From Salipiger bermudensis HTCC2601 (GTDB lineage Bacteria; Pseudomonadota; Alphaproteobacteria; Rhodobacterales; Rhodobacteraceae): 64,000 nucleotides of DNA. The notes beneath the pieces are model-generated. The model was not told the DNA's origin. It saw only the letters and a program-made list of their open reading frames with translations, and did no database searches. Below are positions 25,331 to 33,715 of the stretch, piece by piece (position 1 is the stretch's first letter; every line of letters starts with the position of its first letter). A program made the position numbers and the translations under genes. Location of the stretch: positions 39,798-103,797 of the forward strand of contig NZ_DS022278.1 of assembly GCF_000153725.1 (NCBI RefSeq), given 5' to 3'.

Positions 25331-26050
25331 ATGAACAAAACATCGCCCAGCCTCGCTGACGCGGTTGCGGATATCCCCGATGGCGTACAGGTTATGATCG
25401 GTGGCTTTGGAGGCTCCGGAGCCCCGATCGAACTGATCCACGCTTTAATCGACCGCTTTCGTGCCACCGGCAGCCCCAAGAATCTTACCGTGATAAACAA
25501 TAACGCGGGAAACGGCGCGATCGGAATCGCCGCGATGATCAAAGCGGGGATGGTCAGGAAGATGATCTGCTCTTTCCCGCGCAGCTCCAACGCCGAGGCA
25601 TTCAACGAAAAATACCTGGCAAGCGAAATCGAGCTCGAGTTGATCCCGCAGGGTACATTGGCCGAACGCATTCGCGCGCGCGGAGCAGGCATTCCCGCTT
25701 TTTATACGCCAACTTCTTTTGGTACCGAGCTTGCCGAAGGCAAGCCGACAGAGACGTTCGACGGCAAGATGTACGTGCAAGAGTTGTGGTTGAAGGCCGA
25801 CTTCGCCCTGATCAAAGGCCATGATGGTGACGAGACCGGCAACCTTACCTATCGTTTGGCTGGCCGGAACTTCAATCCGTTGATGGCGATGGCTGCCGAT
25901 CGCACGATTGCGCAGGTCTCCAACCTCCGCGCACCCGGCTCCATCGATCCTGAGGCGGTAGTTACCCCCGGAATCTTCGTCGACAAGATTGTCGAGGTTC
26001 CCGCGCCTCAACAAGAAGAAGTACTCGTGCGTAGGGGGGTGGTCTACTGA
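25331..26050 (+). CDS. pcaI: 3-oxoadipate CoA-transferase, alpha subunit
   Basis: A 239-aa class I CoA-transferase alpha subunit. MIGGFGGSGAPIELIHALI is the N-terminal glycine-rich signature, and ARGAGIPAFYTPTSFGTELA is also typical. With PcaJ it moves CoA from succinyl-CoA to 3-oxoadipate. It has an AAGGAGG ribosome site, and its stop shares a base with the pcaJ start. It is the first gene of pcaIJF. The alternative, acetoacetate CoA-transferase, is less likely because a PcaF-type thiolase follows. Confidence 0.88.
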   Translation: MNKTSPSLADAVADIPDGVQVMIGGFGGSGAPIELIHALIDRFRATGSPKNLTVINNNAGNGAIGIAAMIKAGMVRKMICSFPRSSNAEAFNEKYLASEIELELIPQGTLAERIRARGAGIPAFYTPTSFGTELAEGKPTETFDGKMYVQELWLKADFALIKGHDGDETGNLTYRLAGRNFNPLMAMAADRTIAQVSNLRAPGSIDPEAVVTPGIFVDKIVEVPAPQQEEVLVRRGVVY

Positions 26051-26745
26051 TGTCCGGTTTCAATTTAATGGAAGACAAACTGACGAACGCGCAGATCGCG
26101 TGGCGTGCCGCTCAGGATATCGAAGATGGTTCCTATGTGAACCTCGGTATCGGATTTCCCGAGATGATCGCCAAGTTCCAGCCCGATGGCCGCGATGTAA
26201 CCTATCATACCGAGAACGGCGTGCTGGGATTCGGAAAAGCCCCTGCGGAGGGACAGGAAGACTGGGATCTTATTAATGCGGGCAAAAAGGCGATTACATT
26301 GAAGCCCGGTGCATCCTTTTTCCATCATGCCGACAGCTTTTCGATGGTGCGCGGTGGCCACCTCGATCTGGCCGTTCTTGGCGCGTATCAGGTCGCCCAG
26401 AACGGCGATCTGGCGAACTGGCGCGTAGGCACCAAAGGCGTGCCGGCCGTGGGTGGAGCAATGGACCTTGTGCATGGGGCCAAGCGTGTGGCGGTTGTAA
26501 CTGACCATGTAACCAAGGATGGCGGCCCGAAACTGGTCGAGGCCTGTACTTTCCCGCTGACAGGCGTCGGGTGCGTGACCCGCGTCTACACCTCTCTGGC
26601 CGTGATTGACATCGAAGATAGCAAATTCGTGCTTCGTGAAAAACTGCCGGGCATCACTTTGGACGCCTTGCAGGCGGTGACTGGCGCGACGTTGCACATT
26701 GTTGGCGAAGTTGCCGAACTCAATGTTCCCGAGGGAATCTCATGA
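26050..26745 (+). CDS. pcaJ: 3-oxoadipate CoA-transferase, beta subunit
   Basis: A 231-aa beta subunit with the active-site Glu in TENGVLGFG (about residue 57). SYVNLGIGFPEMIAKF precedes it and GGAMDLVHGAKRVAV follows. It partners PcaI, to which it is coupled by TGATG. The end overlaps the thiolase start by 4 bp. Together the pair produces 3-oxoadipyl-CoA. Confidence 0.88.
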   Translation: MSGFNLMEDKLTNAQIAWRAAQDIEDGSYVNLGIGFPEMIAKFQPDGRDVTYHTENGVLGFGKAPAEGQEDWDLINAGKKAITLKPGASFFHHADSFSMVRGGHLDLAVLGAYQVAQNGDLANWRVGTKGVPAVGGAMDLVHGAKRVAVVTDHVTKDGGPKLVEACTFPLTGVGCVTRVYTSLAVIDIEDSKFVLREKLPGITLDALQAVTGATLHIVGEVAELNVPEGIS

Positions 26746-27941
26746 CTGACGTATACATATGCGACTACATCCGCACACCAATCGGCCGCTTTGGCGGTGC
26801 GCTTTCCTCCGTCCGCGCTGACGACCTTGCCGCGATTCCGCTTCGGGCCATTGCCGCGCGCAATCCGGGCCTCGACCTTGCCGCGATCGACGAGGTGATC
26901 TTCGGCTGCGCCAATCAGGCTGGCGAAGACAACCGCAACGTCGCCCGCATGGCGCTGCTTCTCGCAGGCTATCCCGAGACGGTGCCGGGTACGACGATGA
27001 ACCGACTTTGCGGCTCGGGTATGGATGCGGTCATCACTGCAGCTCGGGCGATCAAATCCGGCGAGGCCGAGCTGCTTGTCGCCGGAGGGGTAGAGAGCAT
27101 GTCGCGCGCGCCATTCGTGATGCCCAAGGCCACCTCCGCCTTCTCGCGGGCCAATGAGGTCCACGACACCACTATCGGCTGGCGTTTCGTTAACAAGCTG
27201 ATGAAGGAAAAATATGGCGTCGACAGCATGCCCGAGACGGCAGAGAATGTGGCCGAAGATTTTGGCATCTCGCGCCCCGATCAGGATGCCTTCGCCTTGC
27301 GCTCGCAGCAGAAAGCGGCCAAAGCCCAAGTCAATGGCCGTTTGGCCCAGGAGATCGTGCCGGTTACGATCCCGCAGCGCAAAGGTGATCCTCTGGTCAT
27401 CGACACCGACGAGCATCCGCGTTCCACGACTACATACGAAGGCCTGAAAAAGCTTCGGCCCTTCGTGAAAGCCGATGGCACTGTGACAGCGGGCAACGCC
27501 TCTGGCGTGAATGACGGGTCTGCCGCTTTGATCCTTTCGACGAAAGAAGCTGCCGAAAAGCATGGGCTTAAGCCGATCGCCAGAGTGCTCGGCGGGGCGA
27601 CCGCCGGCGTGGCGCCGCGCATCATGGGCTTCGGCCCGGTTCCGGCCTCGAGAAAGCTTCTGGCGCGTCTTGGCCTGCGCCAAGAGGAGTTCGCAGTGAT
27701 TGAGCTTAACGAAGCTTTCGCCTCGCAGGGCCTCGCCACGTTGCGTAATCTTGGGATTGCTGATGATGACGTGCGTGTGAACCCCAATGGCGGGGCAATC
27801 GCGTTGGGTCATCCGCTGGGCATGTCGGGTGCGCGGATTACTGGCACCGCGATGCTTGACCTCAAGCCTGGTGAGAAATCGCTATCCACCATGTGTATCG
27901 GTGTAGGACAGGGTATTGCTATTGCGCTAGAAGCCGTCTGA
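26742..27941 (+). CDS. pcaF: 3-oxoadipyl-CoA thiolase
   Basis: A 399-aa thiolase. The acyl-accepting Cys is in NRLCGSGMDAV (about residue 90), then NEAFASQG, the catalytic His in GGAIALGHPLGMSG, and the second Cys in STMCIGVGQG near the C-terminus. The PcaF group cleaves 3-oxoadipyl-CoA to acetyl-CoA and succinyl-CoA, the last beta-ketoadipate step. It completes the pcaIJF operon. The genes for ring opening and lactone steps are not in the window. Confidence 0.9.
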   Translation: MTDVYICDYIRTPIGRFGGALSSVRADDLAAIPLRAIAARNPGLDLAAIDEVIFGCANQAGEDNRNVARMALLLAGYPETVPGTTMNRLCGSGMDAVITAARAIKSGEAELLVAGGVESMSRAPFVMPKATSAFSRANEVHDTTIGWRFVNKLMKEKYGVDSMPETAENVAEDFGISRPDQDAFALRSQQKAAKAQVNGRLAQEIVPVTIPQRKGDPLVIDTDEHPRSTTTYEGLKKLRPFVKADGTVTAGNASGVNDGSAALILSTKEAAEKHGLKPIARVLGGATAGVAPRIMGFGPVPASRKLLARLGLRQEEFAVIELNEAFASQGLATLRNLGIADDDVRVNPNGGAIALGHPLGMSGARITGTAMLDLKPGEKSLSTMCIGVGQGIAIALEAV

Positions 27942-27946
27942 CTGGC

Positions 27947-28385
27947 TCAACGACGGGCGCAATCCTCTTCAACCCGCCGGTGTAGAAGCCGCGCCAGCAG
28001 ATCGGCATGGCTGTCTTCGTCGAACGTGAACTTGCGTGTCAGACCTACCGCCCCGGCCATGTAATCCGACTTTAGATCGAGCGCAGCAAGGCTGCCGCGC
28101 GCAATTTCCCGCGCCACGACGCCGCGCGAGATGAACCAGAGCATCTCAGAACCTTCGAGAAGCGTTTGCGCCGCCGGCAGGGCCACCGTCTCGAACACCG
28201 GTGTGAGATCGGATAACCCCATCGCGGCAAGGTATTGATCCACGCTCTGACGGATGATCGCGCCAGGGTTGGGCAGGATGAGGGGATAGCGTAGCAGAGC
28301 GTCGGTCACCGGCAGATCCAGCGCTGGATGTCCGGCGCGCGCCACCAGCAAGATCGGCTCGTCATAGAGATACTCGAAAGACAGG
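27947..28385 (-). pseudogene. pcaQ: LysR-family regulator (PcaQ-like), 5' part removed by transposon
   Basis: The C-terminal effector-binding part of a LysR regulator (YDEPILLVARAGHPAL, then a LEGSEMLWFISRGVV segment), convergent with pcaF across a gap of about 6 bp. The reading frame stays open up to base 28385 and then meets a transposon tip, so the DNA-binding half is missing and the product would be inactive. PcaQ regulators are usually next to pca genes in alphaproteobacteria, which supports the name. Loss of the regulator leaves the IclR protein to control pcaIJF. Confidence 0.7.
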
Positions 28386-28439
28386 TGTCGCGTTGCCCTT
28401 AAATCTGAGACACGACGCGTTCGGGGATATTTTTTGCCC

Positions 28440-29291
28440 TTAATTATGAGATTCCACTGCCATCGCGCCTATGCTTTTCGCGCGCTGCCGGGCGATGTAA
28501 TCGACCGCGGCAAGCAGACGTGGCTCCTTATCGAAGGCGCGCAATAGAGCAACCCTTGCATAGTCGTCGATGCCGGAGCTTGAGATGGCCGCTTTGACCA
28601 GTGGACGGGATTGGGCTGCATCAATTGCAGCAAGGCAAAACAGCCTTACTTCCAGCCTGTGGCCCTGAAGAGCGTATAACGGATCTCCGCGGAAGGCCTT
28701 TAATGATATGGCAAAGGTGACCGCGCGCATTGCGCGCCGAAATTGCTTGGAGCTGCGTAATCGCGCGGCGTATTCAAGCCGCGCGGCGCCGTTGCGCGCA
28801 CGATTTATCAGCTTTTCGGGCATCTGTTCGCCACTGGCCTTGCCGAGCGTCGGCACAAGTCTCGTCCCACAAACCTGGCAGTCGAATGCCCAGGCTCGCC
28901 TCCAATGCTTGAGCGAAAGGCCCTCTCTGGAACATTGCAGGCAATGCTGGAATGGTATCTGGGCCGTCAGCGAGGCTTCTCGTGTCGTCATTGCTGGGAA
29001 GGTCAAAGATCGCACAACATCTGGGTCAATCCGTGCGGCGTTGGCAATCTTCGCCGCCGCAGCCGCGTCGACGTTGAAGTTCAAGGCGGTGCCATGCGCG
29101 GTATCGATTCTGAGATGAGCCAGTAGTTCCGCATCATCACAGTAGTTGGCCGCCGCCAGCCTAGACAACCAACCTGACAACAACTCGTCGGGCAGCGGCG
29201 CGACAGTCTTGGGCAGCGGGTGCGGCTTCACACCCCGGACTTCTCGAGCCGCCGATGGGGGTTCGCATGGCGCGACCAAACCGGCGTCCAT
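28440..29291 (-). CDS. tniQ: TniQ-family protein (duplicate copy)
   Basis: A 283-aa TniQ. The N-terminal PLPDELLSGWLSRLAAANY motif and a zinc-binding set (CLQCSREG, then CQVCGTRL) are intact. TniQ proteins help target or assemble the transposase complex. It differs from the copy at 29859 at VDYIARQ versus VVYIARQ and RLFCLAA versus RLFGLAA. In both places it agrees better with the diverged third TniQ at 37238, so it appears to carry the ancestral residues. It is probably still functional. Confidence 0.85.
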   Translation of the reverse strand: MDAGLVAPCEPPSAAREVRGVKPHPLPKTVAPLPDELLSGWLSRLAAANYCDDAELLAHLRIDTAHGTALNFNVDAAAAAKIANAARIDPDVVRSLTFPAMTTREASLTAQIPFQHCLQCSREGLSLKHWRRAWAFDCQVCGTRLVPTLGKASGEQMPEKLINRARNGAARLEYAARLRSSKQFRRAMRAVTFAISLKAFRGDPLYALQGHRLEVRLFCLAAIDAAQSRPLVKAAISSSGIDDYARVALLRAFDKEPRLLAAVDYIARQRAKSIGAMAVESHN

Positions 29292-29800
29292 TTTGCGATT
29301 GCGTCATCGGTGATGCATTCATCACCTGTGACAATGGCGTCGATGGAAAGATCCTTGATCAGGGCGAAGATGCGCGAGGTCACCCCGCCGGTCAGCGCAA
29401 GTATCTGCTTTAGTGACTTGACCTTCAGATTGGATTTCTTCTCGAGGGGCATTGCCGCGATGAGTGTCTGGATCATGTCCGAGAACTCGGCGTCGTCGCG
29501 CCAGTTTGGAAGGTGATGTTCGTCCAGCCGCCTGGCAAGCTGGATATCACCACGGATGGCATCGACGGCCTCGCTGACCCCCAGGCAGACCAGCGACACT
29601 TCGAGTTCATTGCTGAGATACCGCAGAACATTGAGAAAGCGGCGCTGTTCGCGGTGGGTCCCGGCCAAGAGGTTGTGGACTTCGTCGATCATGATCATCC
29701 GCAGGCCAAGGTCGCGCAAGAGCGCGACGACACGGACTTCGAGGGAGGCCACATTTTGAGCGCGCGCGCTCAGTGCCGTGGCCGGTGCCCCGACGGTCGC
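29228..29800 (-). pseudogene. tniB: tniB ATPase fragment (C-terminal part)
   Basis: This encodes roughly the last 190 residues of TniB, from LATVGAP onward, including the Walker B-like MIMIDEVHNLLAG segment. The Walker A region is missing because the frame runs into the neighbouring transposon tip at 29800-29805. It overlaps the duplicate tniQ by 64 bp, as in the full copy. Confidence 0.8.
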
Positions 29801-29804
29801 CAGG

Positions 29805-29870
29805 TGTCGCGTTGCCCTTAAATCTGAGACACGACGCGTTCGGGGATATTTTTTGCCCTTAATTATGAGA
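29805..29870. repeat. Transposon right end: terminal repeat and second transposase site
   Basis: TGTCGCGTTGCCCTTAAA starts at 29805 and a second TTGCCCTTAATTATGAGA lies at 29853-29870, overlapping the tniQ stop. The right end thus has two sites and the left end four, the kind of asymmetry seen in Tn7-like elements. The same arrangement occurs at 28386-28451 and, diverged, at 37184. Confidence 0.7.
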
Positions 29871-30710
29871 TTCCACTGCCATCGCGCCTATGCTTTTCGC
29901 GCGCTGCCGGGCGATGTAAACAACCGCGGCAAGCAGACGTGGCTCCTTATCGAAGGCGCGCAATAGAGCAACCCTTGCATAGTCGTCGATGCCGGAGCTT
30001 GAGATGGCCGCTTTGACCAGTGGACGGGATTGGGCTGCATCAATTGCAGCAAGGCCAAACAGCCTTACTTCCAGCCTGTGGCCCTGAAGAGCGTATAACG
30101 GATCTCCGCGGAAGGCCTTTAATGATATGGCAAAGGTGACCGCGCGCATTGCGCGCCGAAATTGCTTGGAGCTGCGTAATCGCGCGGCGTATTCAAGCCG
30201 CGCGGCGCCGTTGCGCGCACGATTTATCAGCTTTTCGGGCATCTGTTCGCCACTGGCCTTGCCGAGCGTCGGCACAAGTCTCGTCCCACAAACCTGGCAG
30301 TCGAATGCCCAGGCTCGCCTCCAATGCTTGAGCGAAAGGCCCTCTCTGGAACATTGCAGGCAATGCTGGAATGGTATCTGGGCCGTCAGCGAGGCTTCTC
30401 GTGTCGTCATTGCTGGGAAGGTCAAAGATCGCACAACATCTGGGTCAATCCGTGCGGCGTTGGCAATCTTCGCCGCCGCAGCCGCGTCGACGTTGAAGTT
30501 CAAGGCGGTGCCATGCGCGGTATCGATTCTGAGATGAGCCAGTAGTTCCGCATCATCACAGTAGTTGGCCGCCGCCAGCCTAGACAACCAACCTGACAAC
30601 AACTCGTCGGGCAGCGGCGCGACAGTCTTGGGCAGCGGGTGCGGCTTCACACCCCGGACTTCTCGAGCCGCCGATGGGGGTTCGCATGGCGCGACCAAAC
30701 CGGCGTCCAT
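29859..30710 (-). CDS. tniQ: TniQ-family transposition/targeting protein
   Basis: A 283-aa TniQ with the N-terminal PLPDELLSGWLSRLAAANY motif, two CxxC pairs (CLQCSREG, CQVCGTRL) that would bind zinc, and a basic helical C-terminal half. Its start lies 64 bp inside the 3' end of tniB. It is the last gene of tniABQ, ending at the right terminal repeat. Confidence 0.88.
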   Translation of the reverse strand: MDAGLVAPCEPPSAAREVRGVKPHPLPKTVAPLPDELLSGWLSRLAAANYCDDAELLAHLRIDTAHGTALNFNVDAAAAAKIANAARIDPDVVRSLTFPAMTTREASLTAQIPFQHCLQCSREGLSLKHWRRAWAFDCQVCGTRLVPTLGKASGEQMPEKLINRARNGAARLEYAARLRSSKQFRRAMRAVTFAISLKAFRGDPLYALQGHRLEVRLFGLAAIDAAQSRPLVKAAISSSGIDDYARVALLRAFDKEPRLLAAVVYIARQRAKSIGAMAVESHN

Positions 30711-31528
30711 TTTGCGATTGCGTCATCGGTGATGCATTCATCACCTGTGACAATGGCGTCGATGGAAAGATCCTTGATCAGGGCGAAGATGCGCGAGGTC
30801 ACCCCGCCGGTCAGCGCAAGTATCTGCTTTAGTGACTTGACCTTCAGATTGGATTTCTTCTCGAGGGGCATTGCCGCGATGAGTGTCTGGATCATGTCCG
30901 AGAACTCGGCGTCGTCGCGCCAGTTTGGAAGGTGATGTTCGTCCAGCCGCCTGGCAAGCTGGATATCACCACGGATGGCATCGACGGCCTCGCTGACCCC
31001 CAGGCAGACCAGCGACACTTCGAGTTCATTGCTGAGATACCGCAGAACATTGAGAAAGCGGCGCTGTTCGCGGTGGGTCCCGGCCAAGAGGTTGTGGACT
31101 TCGTCGATCATGATCATCCGCAGGCCAAGGTCGCGCAAGAGCGCGACGACACGGACTTCGAGGGAGGCCACATTTTGAGCGCGCGCGCTCAGTGCCGTGG
31201 CCGGTGCCCCGACGGTCGCCAGGATGTGCAGATAGAACCGTCGTTCGTCGGGAGCTGGTGGTGCTTGTAACAGTAACAGCGGCGTTCGCGTAATTCCCGA
31301 TGCTGGGTCATATTCCGGTGCATATCTGCGCGAAAGATTGCGGGCGATCATCGTCTTTCCGATCCCGGACGCGCCATGCACAAGAAGGCCAGGCATACGG
31401 GTTTGCCTTGGCGCTTCGATCATACACTGCAAACGGTCCAGAACTTGTTCGGCCCGCGGAAAGCCAATCCAGATATCCGATTGAATGAGGGTGATCCGAC
31501 CGTCTTCCTCTGTTTTTCCTGCCCTCAA
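30647..31528 (-). CDS. tniB: TniB AAA+ ATPase
   Basis: A 293-aa transposition ATPase with Walker A GASGIGKTMIARN, Walker B MIMIDEVHNLL, and a sensor-like region CLGVSEAVDAIRGD. TniB binds ATP and target DNA and activates TniA. I place the start at the TTG at 31528, one base after the tniA stop, because the diverged copy at 38026-38904 keeps the same TTG while upstream sequence in that frame is just tniA in another frame. A longer frame to 31645 exists but is probably not used. Confidence 0.82.
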   Translation of the reverse strand: MRAGKTEEDGRITLIQSDIWIGFPRAEQVLDRLQCMIEAPRQTRMPGLLVHGASGIGKTMIARNLSRRYAPEYDPASGITRTPLLLLQAPPAPDERRFYLHILATVGAPATALSARAQNVASLEVRVVALLRDLGLRMIMIDEVHNLLAGTHREQRRFLNVLRYLSNELEVSLVCLGVSEAVDAIRGDIQLARRLDEHHLPNWRDDAEFSDMIQTLIAAMPLEKKSNLKVKSLKQILALTGGVTSRIFALIKDLSIDAIVTGDECITDDAIAKWTPVWSRHANPHRRLEKSGV

Positions 31529-31529
31529 T

Positions 31530-33179
31530 TCACCATCTCTCCACCTTGAACAATGGGCGCGATGTATCACCCGTATCGATCGCGCGCAGCCCTTCGGTTG
31601 TTGAGACGGCCGAGTTGGCGCCCTCCAATGTCCCTTTTCTTTCACGGGATCGGCGTTCGGCCCTCGTCAGGCTCCGGCTTTCAGACTCGATTTGGCGTTG
31701 CTGTCGGATCAGCTCAGCCAGGACCAGCTCATTGGACCCGGACTTGCCAAGGGCACGGGCATTCCTCATGGCTTCGCGATATTCCCAGAGCGACACAGGC
31801 GGAATTTCCAGGTTTCGGTACCGAGCTTCGACGTATCGGTCATTATCCAGTTCGACCCAGATCACCGAGAGGTCGCGAGGGTCGTAGCGGACGACCACCT
31901 TTCCATCCCCGCGCCCGATGTGGCCTGCAAGCGCATCGGACCAGTACCGTATCTGGAACAGATGGATGCCGTCACGCCTGACCTTGCGCAGTTCACTTGG
32001 CAGAAAGCTCACCCGAAAGGCTTCAATCTCGAAGGGGATATCGCCCATCATTTGCTCTGAGAGCGCCTCCCATTTGGCAACGGGCGTGCAGCCAAGACTT
32101 GAATGAATGCTGTTGTTGTAGCGGCAGATTTCCAGAGCAAACCAGCGATCGAAGTCGCTTAAGGTCATCGTGGCCATGCCCTCGGCGTCATAGTCGCCCT
32201 TGGCCACGACCGAGGATTGCGTTGTTCCAGGCAACAGGTGCACGGCCCCCATCATCGTGCCGATCAATCGTTCGATGTGCCCTCCGAAATGAGGACTGCC
32301 TGGCGGCCGATAGACCAGATCGATCCCCCATTCTGCACATGCCGACCGAAAGGCATGCGACCGGAAATCGCGCCCGTTATCGACGTGGATGCTATGCGGT
32401 TTACCCTGCGCGGGCCAAGGAACATTGCGCACCAATTCCGCCAGAAGTTCCGCCTTGGGGGCCACAGCCTGTGTCAGGCAAAGCGCCACCGACAGACGCG
32501 AAGGTGCCTCGAGAGAGGTGTAATATCCGGTCACCATCCGCGTTGCGACGTCGATCGCCAGCGTGACCCAAGGCCGCCCAATTGGTTTGCGTTCAAAACT
32601 GTCGACGAGAATGATGTCCGCAGGCGTATGGTCGATTTGCACGACCTCCAGTGGCCGGTTTGCCTTGTTGTCGCCTACGACCGGCGCAAATTTCTGGCGG
32701 GCCGCCTTTGCGCCTTCGCGTGCCTTGGCAATTTCACGGGCATCCATTGCATCCAGCCTGCGCTGAACCGTCCGACGTGTCGGCGGTTGCAAGCCCTGCT
32801 GCCAGCACGCGCTTCGGATTTCTGTCACGATGCGCGACAGGCTTGGGCGTTCCCGCCGTAAGAAATAACGGCGAAGATGTTCTTCGATCACCGCTTCCAC
32901 CTTGCCGGATATCAAGGTTGTACCAGTCGGGCGGCCCCGTTTCCGAGAAGCCAGCGCGCTGGTGCGCCCACCCTCTTCGGCCAGACGCTTTATCCAGCGC
33001 CAGACAGTCGCCCTGCTGACACCAAGCTCCCAAACGGCGTCATTGATGCCACTTTCCAGACTGCCAGTTCCTTTGAGATATGCCTGAACAAGCGGACGCA
33101 GAACGGCCGCCCTGCGCGCCTCCTCAGCACCAGCGGCAACGAAGTCTTCGCGATCATCATCCATCAATATTTGCCACAC
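31530..33179 (-). CDS. tniA: TniA DDE transposase
   Basis: A 549-aa Mu-like transposase. The N-terminal HTH region (VSRATVWRWIKRLAEEGG) is followed by the integrase core with D in DHTPADIIL, D in HVDNGRDFRSHAF and E in HFGGHIERLIGTMMG. A Mu-type C-terminal barrel lies around residues 390-470. It cuts and joins transposon ends. It is the first gene of the tni operon, 17 bp inside the left-end repeat array. Confidence 0.92.
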   Translation of the reverse strand: MWQILMDDDREDFVAAGAEEARRAAVLRPLVQAYLKGTGSLESGINDAVWELGVSRATVWRWIKRLAEEGGRTSALASRKRGRPTGTTLISGKVEAVIEEHLRRYFLRRERPSLSRIVTEIRSACWQQGLQPPTRRTVQRRLDAMDAREIAKAREGAKAARQKFAPVVGDNKANRPLEVVQIDHTPADIILVDSFERKPIGRPWVTLAIDVATRMVTGYYTSLEAPSRLSVALCLTQAVAPKAELLAELVRNVPWPAQGKPHSIHVDNGRDFRSHAFRSACAEWGIDLVYRPPGSPHFGGHIERLIGTMMGAVHLLPGTTQSSVVAKGDYDAEGMATMTLSDFDRWFALEICRYNNSIHSSLGCTPVAKWEALSEQMMGDIPFEIEAFRVSFLPSELRKVRRDGIHLFQIRYWSDALAGHIGRGDGKVVVRYDPRDLSVIWVELDNDRYVEARYRNLEIPPVSLWEYREAMRNARALGKSGSNELVLAELIRQQRQIESESRSLTRAERRSRERKGTLEGANSAVSTTEGLRAIDTGDTSRPLFKVERW

Positions 33180-33196
33180 GAAGCTGCGAACCCTGT

Positions 33197-33310
33197 CTCA
33201 GGTTTAAGGGCAAAAATATCGGATTTAAAGGCAAAATATCATATTTAAGGGCAAAGCAAGGCCGTTGATTTCGTTGGATTTCTCATCTCACAATTAAGGG
33301 CTACGCGACA
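33197..33310. repeat. Transposon left end: terminal repeat and internal sites
   Basis: Reading inward from 33310 on the minus strand, repeats with core GCCYTTAA occur at about 33301-33286, 33254-33238, 33236-33220 and 33215-33197. Two of them are flanked by TATGATA or CCGATA. They are candidate TniA-binding sites, and the tniA promoter must lie among them. Confidence 0.7.
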
Positions 33311-33474
33311 GGCATGTTCATGCCGCTGCCCGGCCGGGCACATGGCTTGGCGAGATGCTGACGCGCAAGCCGCCGATGCTGGTGCGGGTCGCGCTGGCGA
33401 ACAAAATGGCGCGGATCGTCTGGGCGCTGATGGCCCGAGGCGGCGCCTACCAGTCTCCGACCGCTGCGGCGTAA
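33311..33474 (+). pseudogene. IS110-family transposase, C-terminal remnant
   Basis: The last ~54 codons of an IS110/IS1111-type transposase (KPPMLVRVALANKMARIVW, then WALMARGGAYQSP) are open from the transposon junction to a stop at 33472. The same C-terminal pattern is seen in the remnant at 36654-37183. The 33475-33715 stretch has no gene and probably contains that element's end. Confidence 0.65.
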
Positions 33475-33715
33475 GCCGTCACTGGTCGCGAGGACGTCGG
33501 AGCGGAAGAGGGCAAGGAGACGTTTGGCGCACGGTCGTGAGACGGGATCGGGAGAACCAGAGCGCAACAGAGTGCCATCGAGCACGCGGCTTTGATCTGG
33601 ACCCGACCTGCGAACACCATACGGGCCCGCGGCGTGATGATGGCCGCAACAGAGGCCGGATACATGTCAGCACCCGACACCGCGCGAAACTGATCCAGAA
33701 ACCCTCTTGCGCAAG

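Larger units (their letters stand above)
28386..29804 (-). mobile_element. Partial tandem copy of the tni transposon right end
   Basis: A 1419-bp block (28382-29800) that repeats 29801-31219 with very few changes. It starts at a terminal repeat (TGTCGCGTTGCCCTTAAA), contains a full tniQ and the 3' part of tniB, and stops abruptly at the tip of the next, complete copy. CAGG precedes both tips. At least three substitutions separate the copies, so it is not a perfectly fresh duplication. Confidence 0.85.
29805..33310 (-). mobile_element. Complete tniABQ transposon (Tn5053/Tn402-like), about 3.5 kb
   Basis: Tips at 29805 (TGTCGCGTTGCCCTTAA) and 33310 (TGTCGCGTAGCCCTTAA on the minus strand) form the terminal inverted repeats. 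Inside are tniA, tniB and tniQ with no resolvase gene and no cargo. No 5-bp target duplication is seen: CCAGG precedes 29805 and GGCAT follows 33310. The left flank is a truncated tniB of the same element and the right flank is an IS110 remnant. Confidence 0.88.

Noticed and set aside
26586-27812. 408-aa minus-strand frame opposite pcaF
   Set aside because: It is antisense to a complete thiolase with all catalytic residues; composition is that of a shadow frame.
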